From positions 558,001 through 622,000 of the forward strand of contig CAUQTV010000001.1 of assembly GCA_963521185.1 (NCBI GenBank): DNA of 64,000 nucleotides, read 5' to 3'. Every line of letters begins with the position of its first letter. The stretch's first letter is position 1. Shown here in pieces: positions 25,335-32,909 of the stretch. The notes under the pieces were generated by a model. It was not told the origin of the DNA and did no database searches. It was given only the letters and a program-made list of their open reading frames with translations. This stretch comes from Enterobacter_D sp963521185. GTDB lineage: Bacteria; Pseudomonadota; Gammaproteobacteria; Enterobacterales; Enterobacteriaceae. The position numbers and the translations under genes are program-made.

Positions 25335-26650
25335 CGAGCGCAGACACCACGAACGCTGAACACATTTTCGCCCGGCTGTTGCAGCTTGAGCGGCTGGCGC
25401 GGCAGGCGGAAAACAGCGAAACCCTGGCCTGGTCGATGGTGAATGACAGCCAGAGCCTGCTCGGCTTTCGTCATGCGGCGTTGCTGATTGACGGACGCGT
25501 GCGGGCGCTGACCGGCGTGTCGGTGCCCGATCCCCATGCGCCGTTTGTCGCCTTCACTGAGCGCGCTGCCCGGCAGGTCGCGGCGCAGGGGCAGGCGGAC
25601 AACGTTACCGTGGTCATCGCCGCCTGGCTGGACGAGCAGACCCGCCAGGCGTGGCAAAGCCTGTCTGCGGCGCACGCGCTGTGGGTCCCGCTGAAAAACC
25701 GCAGAGGTGAACGCGTTGGCGGGCTGTGGTTTGCCCGCGATACACAGTGGCAGGAGCATGAACTGCTGCTCGCCGGGCCGCTGGCTGAGTGCTGGGCCCA
25801 TGCCTGGCAGGCGTTAGCGCCGCGCCGATCCTGGCGCGCCCGGCGGCTGAAAACCAAAGTGCTAGCGCTCGTGGTTGTGGTGCTGGTGGCGTTGCTGATC
25901 CCGGTGCGCCAGTCGGTGCTGGCCCCGGCGGAAGTGGTGCCGCTGGGCGGCCAGGTGGTGACCGCGCCCCTCGACGGGGTGATAGCCCAGATAAACGTGC
26001 GCCCGAATCAGGTGGTGAAAAAAGGGTTTCTGCTGGCCCAGTTTGACAGCACGGTGCAAAAAGCCCAGGCCGACGTTGCCGCGCGTGCGCTTGGCGTGGC
26101 GGAGGCCGAACTGCGCTCCGGCGCTCAGCGCGCTTTTCAGGACGCGGAGTCGAAAGCCCGGCTGGATCTGCTCGCCGCCCAGGTGGAGCAAAAACGCGCC
26201 GAACTGGCGTGGGCGCAGGATCTGTTGCAGCGCAGCGACGTGCGCGCCGGGCGTGATGGGATCGCGGTGTTTGCCGACGCCGATCAGCTTGTCGGCAAAC
26301 CGGTGAGCACCGGCGAGCGGCTGATGGCGATTGCCGACCCGCAACAGGCGGAACTGAAAATTGAACTGGACGTGGGCGACGCGATAGATTTCCCCGCCGA
26401 TGCCGACGTGACGCTGTTTCTCGACAGCGATCCGCTGGTGCGTCACGATGCGCGACTGACCCGCGTGGCCTATGAATCGGCGCTGACCGCACAGGGTAGC
26501 CTGGCGTGGCGGCTTGATGCCCGCTTTATCGACAAAGCCCCGCGCATTGGCCTGCGCGGTACGGCAAAAGTGTATGGTGAGCGGGTGCCGCTGGCGCTCT
26601 ATTTGCTGCGTCGTCCGCTGGCAGCGCTGCGTAAAGCGGTGGGCCTGTAA
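25331..26650 (+). CDS. HlyD-type adaptor with an N-terminal GAF-like cytoplasmic domain
   Basis: 439 residues. The first 165 form an alpha/beta domain resembling a GAF fold (LAWSMVNDSQSLLGFRHAALL; ALWVPLKNRRGERVGGLWFAR). Then an Arg-rich stop-transfer (RRSWRARRLKTK), one membrane segment (about 175-192) and a periplasmic adaptor part: lipoyl half VTAPLDGVIAQINVRPNQVVKKGFLLAQFD, coiled coil (about 240-300), lipoyl return DGIAVFADADQLVGKPVSTGERLMAI and a beta-barrel. A cytoplasmic sensor-like domain on an adaptor is unusual and could couple export to a signal. It overlaps both neighbours by 1-4 bp. Confidence 0.82.
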   Translation: MTSADTTNAEHIFARLLQLERLARQAENSETLAWSMVNDSQSLLGFRHAALLIDGRVRALTGVSVPDPHAPFVAFTERAARQVAAQGQADNVTVVIAAWLDEQTRQAWQSLSAAHALWVPLKNRRGERVGGLWFARDTQWQEHELLLAGPLAECWAHAWQALAPRRSWRARRLKTKVLALVVVVLVALLIPVRQSVLAPAEVVPLGGQVVTAPLDGVIAQINVRPNQVVKKGFLLAQFDSTVQKAQADVAARALGVAEAELRSGAQRAFQDAESKARLDLLAAQVEQKRAELAWAQDLLQRSDVRAGRDGIAVFADADQLVGKPVSTGERLMAIADPQQAELKIELDVGDAIDFPADADVTLFLDSDPLVRHDARLTRVAYESALTAQGSLAWRLDARFIDKAPRIGLRGTAKVYGERVPLALYLLRRPLAALRKAVGL

Positions 26651-28752
26651 TGAGCGTATTGCCCGCACTGCGCGACGATTTGCAACTGTGCGCCGCTCCG
26701 CCCGCGCTCGATGGATCCCCCCAGTGGACGCTGGCTGACACGCTGGCGGGGCGCTATTTCAAACTCAGCGGCAGCGCCATGCGCCTGCTGCGCCACTGGG
26801 CGCTGGGAGAGGAGGAGCGGGTGCTGGCCGCGGCGAACCGGGAAGCGGGCGTGCCGCTTGGCAGCGACGAAGTGCAGGGGCTGTTGCGCTTTTTACGCGC
26901 CAACGATCTGATCGTCGGCAGCGATAGCGAGCAGCGCGCCAGCTATGGCCTGAAGGCAGCGGCGCGGCGCAAAGGTCTGCTAACGCAACTGCTGCATCAG
27001 TATCTTTTCTTCCGCATTCCGCTCTGGCGTCCCGATCCCTTTCTTAACCGATGCTGGCCGCTACTGGCGCGGCACGGCGGCTGGCTGCTGCGGTATGGGT
27101 TACCGCTCATTGCGATCCTCGGCGGCTATCTGGTGAGCCGCGACTGGCCGCGCTATCGCGATTCATTCTCCTGGCTTTTCAGCCTGGAAGGGGCGGCGGC
27201 CTTTGGCGTGACGCTGGTATTCGCCAAATTTACCCACGAACTGGGGCATGCGTTTATGGCCAGGCGCGCCGGATGCCGGGTGCAAAGCATGGGCGTGGCC
27301 TTCGTGGTGATGTTCCCGATGTTTTACACCGACGTGAGCGACGCCTGGCGCGTGCACTCAACGCGCGCCCGTCTGCTGATTGGCGCGGGTGGCATGCTGG
27401 CGGAGTTGATGCTGGCGGTCATTGCGCTGCTGGCCTGGTCGCTGTTGCCGGAAGGGCCGCTGCGCACGGCGGCGTTTTTGCTCTCCAGCGCCACCTGGCT
27501 GACCACGCTGGCGGTCAACCTTAATCCGCTGATGCGCTTTGATGGCTATTTTATTCTCAGCGACGCCTGGCAGGTGGATAACCTGCAAGGTCGCGCCTTT
27601 GCCCTGTGCCGCTGGCGGCTGCGCGAGGCGCTGTTTGGCTATGGCGATCCGCCGCCGCAGCGCTGGTCACCGGGAATGCAGCGCCGTTTGCTGATCTGGG
27701 GTTACGCCTCATGGCTGTGGCGCTTCTTTCTGTTTCTGGGGATCGCGCTGGCGGTGTATCACTTCTTTTTCAAGCTGCTGGGCCTGTTTCTGATGGCGGT
27801 GGAGGTGAGCTGGTTTATCGCACAGCCGATGGTGCATGAATTTCGCCACTGGTGGAAAGAGCGTCAGCGTGCGCAGCCCAGGCGGGCGATCTGCATCGCG
27901 CTGGGTCTGGCGTTCCTGCTGCTGGTGCTGTTTGTGCCCTGGCGCAACCAGATTGCGATCCCCGCGCAGCTCGACGCCGCCCGCGTCAGCACCCTTTATG
28001 CCCCTGTCGCTGCGCAGCTTGTCGCGCTGCATGTGCGTGACGGCCAGACGGTCAGCGCCGGGCAACGCTTGCTGGTGCTGGAGGCTCCGGATCTGAATGC
28101 CCGTCAGGCCATCGCCCGGCAAAAAATCGCGATTTTGCAATTGCAGCTACGCCGGCTTGCCGCCCAGCGAGACACGGTGGGCGATACGCTGATTTTGCAC
28201 CAGCAGCTGGCGGAATCGCTGGCGGAGTATCGCGGTCTGGCGGCGCAGCGGCGCAGGCTGGAGATCCGCGCGCCCTGGGCCGGGCAGGTGCGCGATGTGG
28301 AGCAGGATCTGGCCCCCGGCCGCTGGCTGGCTGCGGACCAGCCGCTGTTGCGCGTGGTCAATGCCGGTGCCGGACGCATTCGCGGCTATTTGCCGGAAGA
28401 TGCGCTTAGTGCCATCCAGCCTGCGGCGACAGGGCGCTTTATTGCCGACGATCCCAGTCGGGCGGCGCAGGCGGTGCGCGTGCAGTCCATCGATCCCACC
28501 GCCTCGGCGTTTATTGAGCGAGAAGCGCTGACCTCCGATCACGGCGGCCCGGTGGCGGTGCGCCGGGACGGGCAAAAACGGGCGCGACCGGTTCAGGCCT
28601 GGTACGGCGTGGACATCGTCGTGACCGACAACGCAGCATTTCCGCCGCAGCCCCTGCGGGGTGTGGTGGTCATTAACGGCAAGGCAGAATCTCTGTTTAC
28701 CAGCGTCTGGCGTCGCATTGCCGTGCTGGGCATCAGAGAGAGTGGTTTTTAG
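26650..28752 (+). CDS. Membrane M50 (site-2-protease-like) metallopeptidase fused to a lipoyl/HlyD domain
   Basis: 700 residues. N-terminal PqqD-like/winged region (about 1-110), polytopic membrane core with zinc motif HELGH (about 197-201) and the second M50 motif NLNPLMRFDGYF with Asp at about 298, further membrane helices to about 435, then a periplasmic adaptor part with split lipoyl motif (LYAPVAAQLVALHVRDGQTVSAGQRLLVLEAPD ... LEIRAPWAGQVRDVEQDLAPGRWL) and beta-barrel. The zinc ligands are intact, so it may cleave substrates in the membrane. It occupies the place an ABC exporter would take in a type I system. ATG overlaps the previous stop by 1 bp (TAATG). Confidence 0.85.
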   Translation: MSVLPALRDDLQLCAAPPALDGSPQWTLADTLAGRYFKLSGSAMRLLRHWALGEEERVLAAANREAGVPLGSDEVQGLLRFLRANDLIVGSDSEQRASYGLKAAARRKGLLTQLLHQYLFFRIPLWRPDPFLNRCWPLLARHGGWLLRYGLPLIAILGGYLVSRDWPRYRDSFSWLFSLEGAAAFGVTLVFAKFTHELGHAFMARRAGCRVQSMGVAFVVMFPMFYTDVSDAWRVHSTRARLLIGAGGMLAELMLAVIALLAWSLLPEGPLRTAAFLLSSATWLTTLAVNLNPLMRFDGYFILSDAWQVDNLQGRAFALCRWRLREALFGYGDPPPQRWSPGMQRRLLIWGYASWLWRFFLFLGIALAVYHFFFKLLGLFLMAVEVSWFIAQPMVHEFRHWWKERQRAQPRRAICIALGLAFLLLVLFVPWRNQIAIPAQLDAARVSTLYAPVAAQLVALHVRDGQTVSAGQRLLVLEAPDLNARQAIARQKIAILQLQLRRLAAQRDTVGDTLILHQQLAESLAEYRGLAAQRRRLEIRAPWAGQVRDVEQDLAPGRWLAADQPLLRVVNAGAGRIRGYLPEDALSAIQPAATGRFIADDPSRAAQAVRVQSIDPTASAFIEREALTSDHGGPVAVRRDGQKRARPVQAWYGVDIVVTDNAAFPPQPLRGVVVINGKAESLFTSVWRRIAVLGIRESGF

Positions 28753-28783
28753 TTCGCCTCAACCCTCATTAAGGAAACACCTG

Positions 28784-29455
28784 ATGAACAGACGTGCAAA
28801 ATCCTCATTATGTCTCGTTGCCTCCGGTCTGCTTGTGTTCTCTTTTTCATCGCACGCGCTGGCCTGCGGTGATGGAGATCCCTACATCGGATCGGTGTGC
28901 TTCAACGTTGCGCCTTATTGTCCCGATCTCTATCTTGAGGCCGCCGGACAGTCGGTGAACATCTCTGATTACCAGGCGCTTTATGCGCTGATTGGCACCA
29001 CCTACGGCGGTACGACAACGACCTTTATGCTACCGGATCTGCGCGGGCGTGCGCCGGTCGGGCAAGGAACCGGGCCAGGGCTTACGGCGGCGGTACAGGG
29101 CCAGCCTCGCGGTGCGGAAAGCGTGACGCTAAACGCGTCGAACCTGCCGCCGCACGCCCACGCGGGCACCTTTACCCCCGGCAGCGGATCGGCGCTGTCA
29201 TTTAACGCCACCAGCAACGCGGCGACATCAGCAACGCCAACCGCTGCGGCCAACCAGTTGAGCACCTCAGCCGGACCGGCGGTGAAAATGTATGCCCCGT
29301 CGGGCGGCACGCAGGTTCCCCTGGCGGGCGTGGGTGGCGCGGCGATCACCGTACAGCCTGCCGGATCGGGTTCCGCCGCCGTGCCGGTTGTTTCACCGCA
29401 GTCGGTACTCAAAGCCTGTATCGCGGTCAACGGTGTTTTCCCCACCCAGTCATAA
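28784..29455 (+). CDS. Secreted phage-tail-collar-domain protein, copy 1
   Basis: 223 residues. Signal peptide with core LCLVASGLLVFSFSSHALA, mature protein starting at Cys28. Tail-collar domain (about 32-95): YIGSVCFN, EAAGQSVNISDYQALYALIGTTYGG, FMLPDLRGRAPVGQGTGPGL; then a Ser/Thr/Ala-rich middle (NLPPHAHAG) and the ending VLKACIAVNG. Cys28, 39, 46 and 212 are shared with the next two proteins, suggesting two disulfides outside the cytoplasm. AAGGAAACACCTG precedes ATG 28784, 31 bp after the M50 gene. Its role is unknown; it may cap or be displayed with the giant protein (inference). Confidence 0.83.
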   Translation: MNRRAKSSLCLVASGLLVFSFSSHALACGDGDPYIGSVCFNVAPYCPDLYLEAAGQSVNISDYQALYALIGTTYGGTTTTFMLPDLRGRAPVGQGTGPGLTAAVQGQPRGAESVTLNASNLPPHAHAGTFTPGSGSALSFNATSNAATSATPTAAANQLSTSAGPAVKMYAPSGGTQVPLAGVGGAAITVQPAGSGSAAVPVVSPQSVLKACIAVNGVFPTQS

Positions 29456-29482
29456 TGCCACTTATTGATAAGGATCAGACTC

Positions 29483-30160
29483 ATGAACTGTTCTTTGACC
29501 TCTCCGCTCACCCTGACGGCCTGCGCCCTGGCGCTGCTCTCTGCGTCTCCTAATGTGCTGGCGTGCAGTGTCGATCCCTACGTGGGTGCGGTGTGCTTTA
29601 TGGCAACGAGCTTCTGCCCGCGCGGCTATGTGGAAGCTAACGGCCAGCAGATGGCGGTCCAGCAATCGCAGGCGCTGTACTCGCTCATTTCGCGGGTGTA
29701 TACCCCGTCCTCCACCGGTAATACCGCCTTTAACCTGCCCGATCTGCGCGGCAGAAGCCCGGTGGGTATGGGTGTCGAAGCCAACGGAACCGTGCTGACG
29801 CAGGGGCAAATGCGCGGTGCGGAAACCGCCGTTATGGATCTCTCGAACATGCCGCCCCATAGCCACCAGGCGGCACCCGGTACGGCGGCGTTTTCCCTGA
29901 GCGCGACGAGCAATGCCGGCACCTCCACTGGCCCGGCGACGGCCACCAACCAGTTAGCTGCCGCAAGCGGCCCGGCGACAAAAATCTACGCCCCAGCGGG
30001 AGGCACGCAAATTCCGCTGGCGGGGGTGAACGGCGCTCTGACCGGGGCGACGGTGGCGGTGAGCAATACGGGCCAGGCGGTGCCTTTCGCCACGCTGACA
30101 CCGCAGACGCCACTGCGCGCCTGCGTGGCGGTGATGGGCATTTATCCGCGAAGACCTTAG
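29483..30160 (+). CDS. Secreted phage-tail-collar-domain protein, copy 2
   Basis: 225 residues, paralogue of the preceding gene. Signal peptide ending SPNVLA before Cys; YVGAVCFM, EANGQQMAVQQSQALYSLISRVY, FNLPDLRGRSPVGMG, NMPPHSHQ, KIYAPAGGTQIPLAG, and the ending LRACVAVMG. It has the same four cysteines. AAGGATCAGACTC precedes ATG 29483, 27 bp after copy 1. Sequence divergence from copy 1 is substantial, so the duplication is old. Confidence 0.83.
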   Translation: MNCSLTSPLTLTACALALLSASPNVLACSVDPYVGAVCFMATSFCPRGYVEANGQQMAVQQSQALYSLISRVYTPSSTGNTAFNLPDLRGRSPVGMGVEANGTVLTQGQMRGAETAVMDLSNMPPHSHQAAPGTAAFSLSATSNAGTSTGPATATNQLAAASGPATKIYAPAGGTQIPLAGVNGALTGATVAVSNTGQAVPFATLTPQTPLRACVAVMGIYPRRP

Positions 30161-30212
30161 CGGGTGCGCGAACGAACCTCTTTTTTCACCACAGTGATAT
30201 AAGGAACAGGCA

Positions 30213-30887
30213 ATGAAAACCTCTCTTTCTCTGGTGGTTGCGACAACAGCGTTACTGGCTTTCTCGTCCGGCGCACAGGCGTGCGAAGGCGAGGGCGAGT
30301 TTATCGGCGCGGTGTGCTTTACGGCGGCGACCTTCTGCCCGTCGGGTTATCTTGACGCGAACGGGCAAACCGTACTCGTCAATCAGTTTCAGGGGCTTTA
30401 CAGCCTGGTGGGCAATCACTATGGCGGTACGCCGGGTGTTAACTTTACGCTGCCGAATCTGCAAGGCTTCAGCCCGGCGGGGCAGGGAACGGGGCCGGGG
30501 CTAACTAACGCTGCGCAATACAGTACGCGCGGCGCAGAGAGCCAAACGCTGACTCAGGCGCAGCTTCCTGCCCATACGCATACGGCGACGCTCAATCCCA
30601 CCGCGACCGGCCTTAGCGTAAATGCCAGCACCAGCCCTGGGGCGAATGCCGCGCCGTCCGCGGCCAATAACCAACTGGCGACGGCGACGCCAAACGCAAA
30701 AATCTATGCGCCAGCCAGCACCGGTAGCGATACGGTTCCGCTTGCCGGGCTTGCGGGCGGTATCGCCGGGGCGGCTGTGGCGCTGGCGACCACCGGCGGC
30801 GGCATGCCAATAACGACGGTTTCTCCACAGCTGGTGCTGAAAGCCTGTATCGCTTACGACGGCGATTATCCGGTTAACCCGAATTAA
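30213..30887 (+). CDS. Secreted phage-tail-collar-domain protein, copy 3
   Basis: 224 residues, third paralogue. Signal peptide ending SSGAQA before Cys; FIGAVCFT, TFCPSGYLDANGQ, LYSLVGNHYGGTPGVNFTLPNLQG, QLPAHTHTA, KIYAPAST and the ending LKACIAYDG. Four cysteines conserved. AAGGAACAGGCA precedes the ATG. Last gene of the operon; a 10-bp perfect hairpin follows 13 bp after the stop. Confidence 0.83.
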   Translation: MKTSLSLVVATTALLAFSSGAQACEGEGEFIGAVCFTAATFCPSGYLDANGQTVLVNQFQGLYSLVGNHYGGTPGVNFTLPNLQGFSPAGQGTGPGLTNAAQYSTRGAESQTLTQAQLPAHTHTATLNPTATGLSVNASTSPGANAAPSAANNQLATATPNAKIYAPASTGSDTVPLAGLAGGIAGAAVALATTGGGMPITTVSPQLVLKACIAYDGDYPVNPN

Positions 30888-30900
30888 CCCTCAGCAAATC

Positions 30901-30942
30901 GTCACGCCAGGCGCTTCTCTGGCGTGACAGGATATGTCACGC
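30901..30942. promoter_or_regulatory. Post-operon hairpin overlapping an operator-like palindrome
   Basis: GTCACGCCAG (30901-30910) and CTGGCGTGAC (30919-30928) form a perfect 10-bp hairpin with an 8-nt loop but no T run. Its right arm overlaps a second palindrome, GCGTGACA-GGATA-TGTCACGC (30922-30942). AGGATATGTCA (30929-30939) is repeated inverted as TGACATATCCT at 31044-31054, which continues into another TGACA; one more TGACA lies at 31096-31100. It probably combines end-of-operon RNA structure with binding sites for the WYL regulator downstream. Confidence 0.55.
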
Positions 30943-31118
30943 GAAGGGATCACTAAAAAGAATACGCCAGAAATGGCTTGTTATTCAGCGGCTTGTGATA
31001 AGCGAATTATTATGCCCCCTGGCCTGAAATTCATCCGTTACGTTGACATATCCTGACACCGACACCCCGCATAATATCCCCACAAAACAACAAACTGACA
31101 TCAAAAGGACTTCGGGAC

Positions 31119-31841
31119 GTGAAGAAGCCTCACACTCGCCATGACCGACTGGCGGTGCGCTTATCGGTGATGATAAGTCGCTTGCTGGCCGGGGAAACGC
31201 TCAATCTGGGTGCGCTTGCGGAGGAGTTCGGTGTTTCTGAGCGCACTTTGCAGCGCGATCTGCATGAGCGGCTTTTGCATCTCGATCTCATTCATCACAA
31301 CGGTCACTACAGCATGCCGGGCAACCGCATTCGCCAGCACTCCCCAGATATTCTGACCTTTACGCGTAATACCGGGATTGCGGCGGTATTCCCCGGTCAG
31401 CACCGCAGACTGGTGAATACGATAGCCGCCAGTAAAGACATGCAGCCATGCGTGATTTCGCTGCCGGAACTGCGTTTTTCCGCCACCGTGGCGGACTGTT
31501 TTCACCGACTGCTGCTGGCCATTACACAGAGTCGCCGCATCATTTTATTTACCGACGGCGAACAGTACGTCAGCACGGAACCTTACCAGCTTATTTTCCA
31601 GAAAGAGGCCTGGTATCTGGTGGCGTGGTGCCAGGACGCCGTGCAGGTTTTTGCGCTCGACGATATCGACGCGGTGATTGTGATGGAGCAGGTCTTCAGC
31701 CGACGCCGGGATATTAGCGCGCTGGCGGCGCAGGCGCGTTTTATTGCCGCACTTCCGTATTTCCGCGTTATTCATGAGGTGCAGGCGACGCTGAATCAAC
31801 ACGGTGATGGCTTCGATAAACGAAACCAGAAATATTTGTAA
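31119..31841 (+). CDS. HTH-WYL-domain transcriptional regulator (YfjR-like)
   Basis: 240 residues. DeoR-like helix-turn-helix at about 20-60 (LNLGALAEEFGVSERTLQRDLHERL) and a WYL-type sensor domain at about 125-205 (RRIILFTDGEQYVSTEPYQLIFQKEAWYLVAWC). It resembles YfjR of the CP4-57 island, where a CbtA-family toxin is also encoded. GTG start at 31119, with AAAAGGAC about 10 bp upstream. WYL regulators bind nucleic-acid ligands or DNA ends and often govern mobile-element or defence genes. TGACA repeats before it suggest autoregulation. Confidence 0.8.
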   Translation: MKKPHTRHDRLAVRLSVMISRLLAGETLNLGALAEEFGVSERTLQRDLHERLLHLDLIHHNGHYSMPGNRIRQHSPDILTFTRNTGIAAVFPGQHRRLVNTIAASKDMQPCVISLPELRFSATVADCFHRLLLAITQSRRIILFTDGEQYVSTEPYQLIFQKEAWYLVAWCQDAVQVFALDDIDAVIVMEQVFSRRRDISALAAQARFIAALPYFRVIHEVQATLNQHGDGFDKRNQKYL

Positions 31842-31878
31842 ACCTCGCCACGCGCTTATTTAAGATGAGAATGTCACG

Positions 31879-32169
31879 ATGCACACTTCCGAATCCCGCC
31901 CTCTGACGCCCGTAGAGAGCTGGCAGAAATTATTAACCTGGCTACTGGCCAAACATTATGGACTGGCGCTCAGCGAAACGCCTTTTGACGATCCGGCGGT
32001 TATTGGCGGCTATATTGATGCTGACGTGTCGCTGGTGGATGCCCTCAATGAATGGGTTAAGTGCGTAGCGATCACGCGCATTGATACGCCCCCGTTCCAC
32101 TGGCGGGAACCCACGCCCTATATCGAACTTATCGATATTTTGCAGGCGCAGCAGTGGGTGAAATTGTAA
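31879..32169 (+). CDS. CbtA/YeeV-family cytoskeleton-targeting toxin, short form
   Basis: 96 residues. Matches the N-terminal two thirds of CbtA/YeeV/YkfI toxins: ESWQKLLTWLLAKHYGLALSETPF, DADVSLVDALNEWV and RIDTPPF ... ELIDILQAQQ. In E. coli these proteins inhibit MreB and FtsZ assembly. Family members are usually about 120 residues, so the C-terminus is shortened here. No CbeA/YeeU-like antitoxin is encoded on either side, which is unusual for this type IV pair. GAGAATGTCACG lies before the ATG. Confidence 0.75.
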   Translation: MHTSESRPLTPVESWQKLLTWLLAKHYGLALSETPFDDPAVIGGYIDADVSLVDALNEWVKCVAITRIDTPPFHWREPTPYIELIDILQAQQWVKL

Positions 32170-32221
32170 GAAAAGGGTGGCTGGTAGGGGTTATAGCATG
32201 GAGGACATTTACTCCCCCGCT

Positions 32222-32680
32222 TTATGATTCCATAACGATCGGCGCAACACCCTCATTTGTGCGGATCCAACGCGGCGCGATCATTTCGGCAGTGAAGTAT
32301 TCGACCAGTTCTGCCAGCAAACTGCTGAGCTGTTTTTTCATTATTTCGGGGATTTCGTCGTAGTGTAAAAGTTGGGTAAGCGTGAGGCAGTAGCGGCACA
32401 GCGAATCGGCGTCAGGGGCGAAGCGCGGGAACGTGTCGGGCAAGGTATTTACGGTCAGACTGTCGCGCAAATGCAACGGGATGGGATCGAAGAGGTCCGC
32501 CTGAATCAGCTTCAGTACCGCGGCCAGGCGGGCGTAGAACGCCAGTTTCAGCTCAGGATCGTCGCATTCAATCTGGGCAATAGCGAGTTCCTCGCACAGC
32601 TTCGCAAGCGTAGTGAAATCGGTATCGGCATTGAAGGGAACACAAAGTAACGGGTGTGCGTTGACGAGGATCGTAGCCAT
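32222..32680 (-). CDS. Hypothetical protein
   Basis: 152 residues, Leu-rich and predicted mainly helical (FTTLAKLCEELAIAQIE, FYARLAAVLKLIQADLF, EIMKKQLSSLLAELVEYF), acidic, no signal peptide or membrane segment. I do not recognise a family. It stands alone on the minus strand, convergent with the CbtA-like gene. The Shine-Dalgarno is weak, but codon pattern and length argue for a real gene. Confidence 0.55.
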   Translation of the reverse strand: MATILVNAHPLLCVPFNADTDFTTLAKLCEELAIAQIECDDPELKLAFYARLAAVLKLIQADLFDPIPLHLRDSLTVNTLPDTFPRFAPDADSLCRYCLTLTQLLHYDEIPEIMKKQLSSLLAELVEYFTAEMIAPRWIRTNEGVAPIVMES

Positions 32681-32909
32681 AGGGACAGCCTGTACCTGAT
32701 TTGCGAATGCGTGAGAAGCATACTGTGACAGGAGATGGCTGACAATTGTAATGAGGATAAATGCGGCGAGCTACGCAGAAGTGGAAAATAGCGCCCTGAA
32801 ACTAAAAATCCATGCAGGGTGGGGGAAAAGAAAGTCTGCGATCCTTTTTGAAGGTTATGGCGGATATGATATTATTAAATCATTCCAATAACCCATGCGG
32901 GAGAGCGTC

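Noticed and set aside
28784..30887. Prophage tail module
   Set aside because: All three collar proteins have Sec signal peptides and conserved cysteines, and no capsid, tail-tube or lysis genes are nearby.
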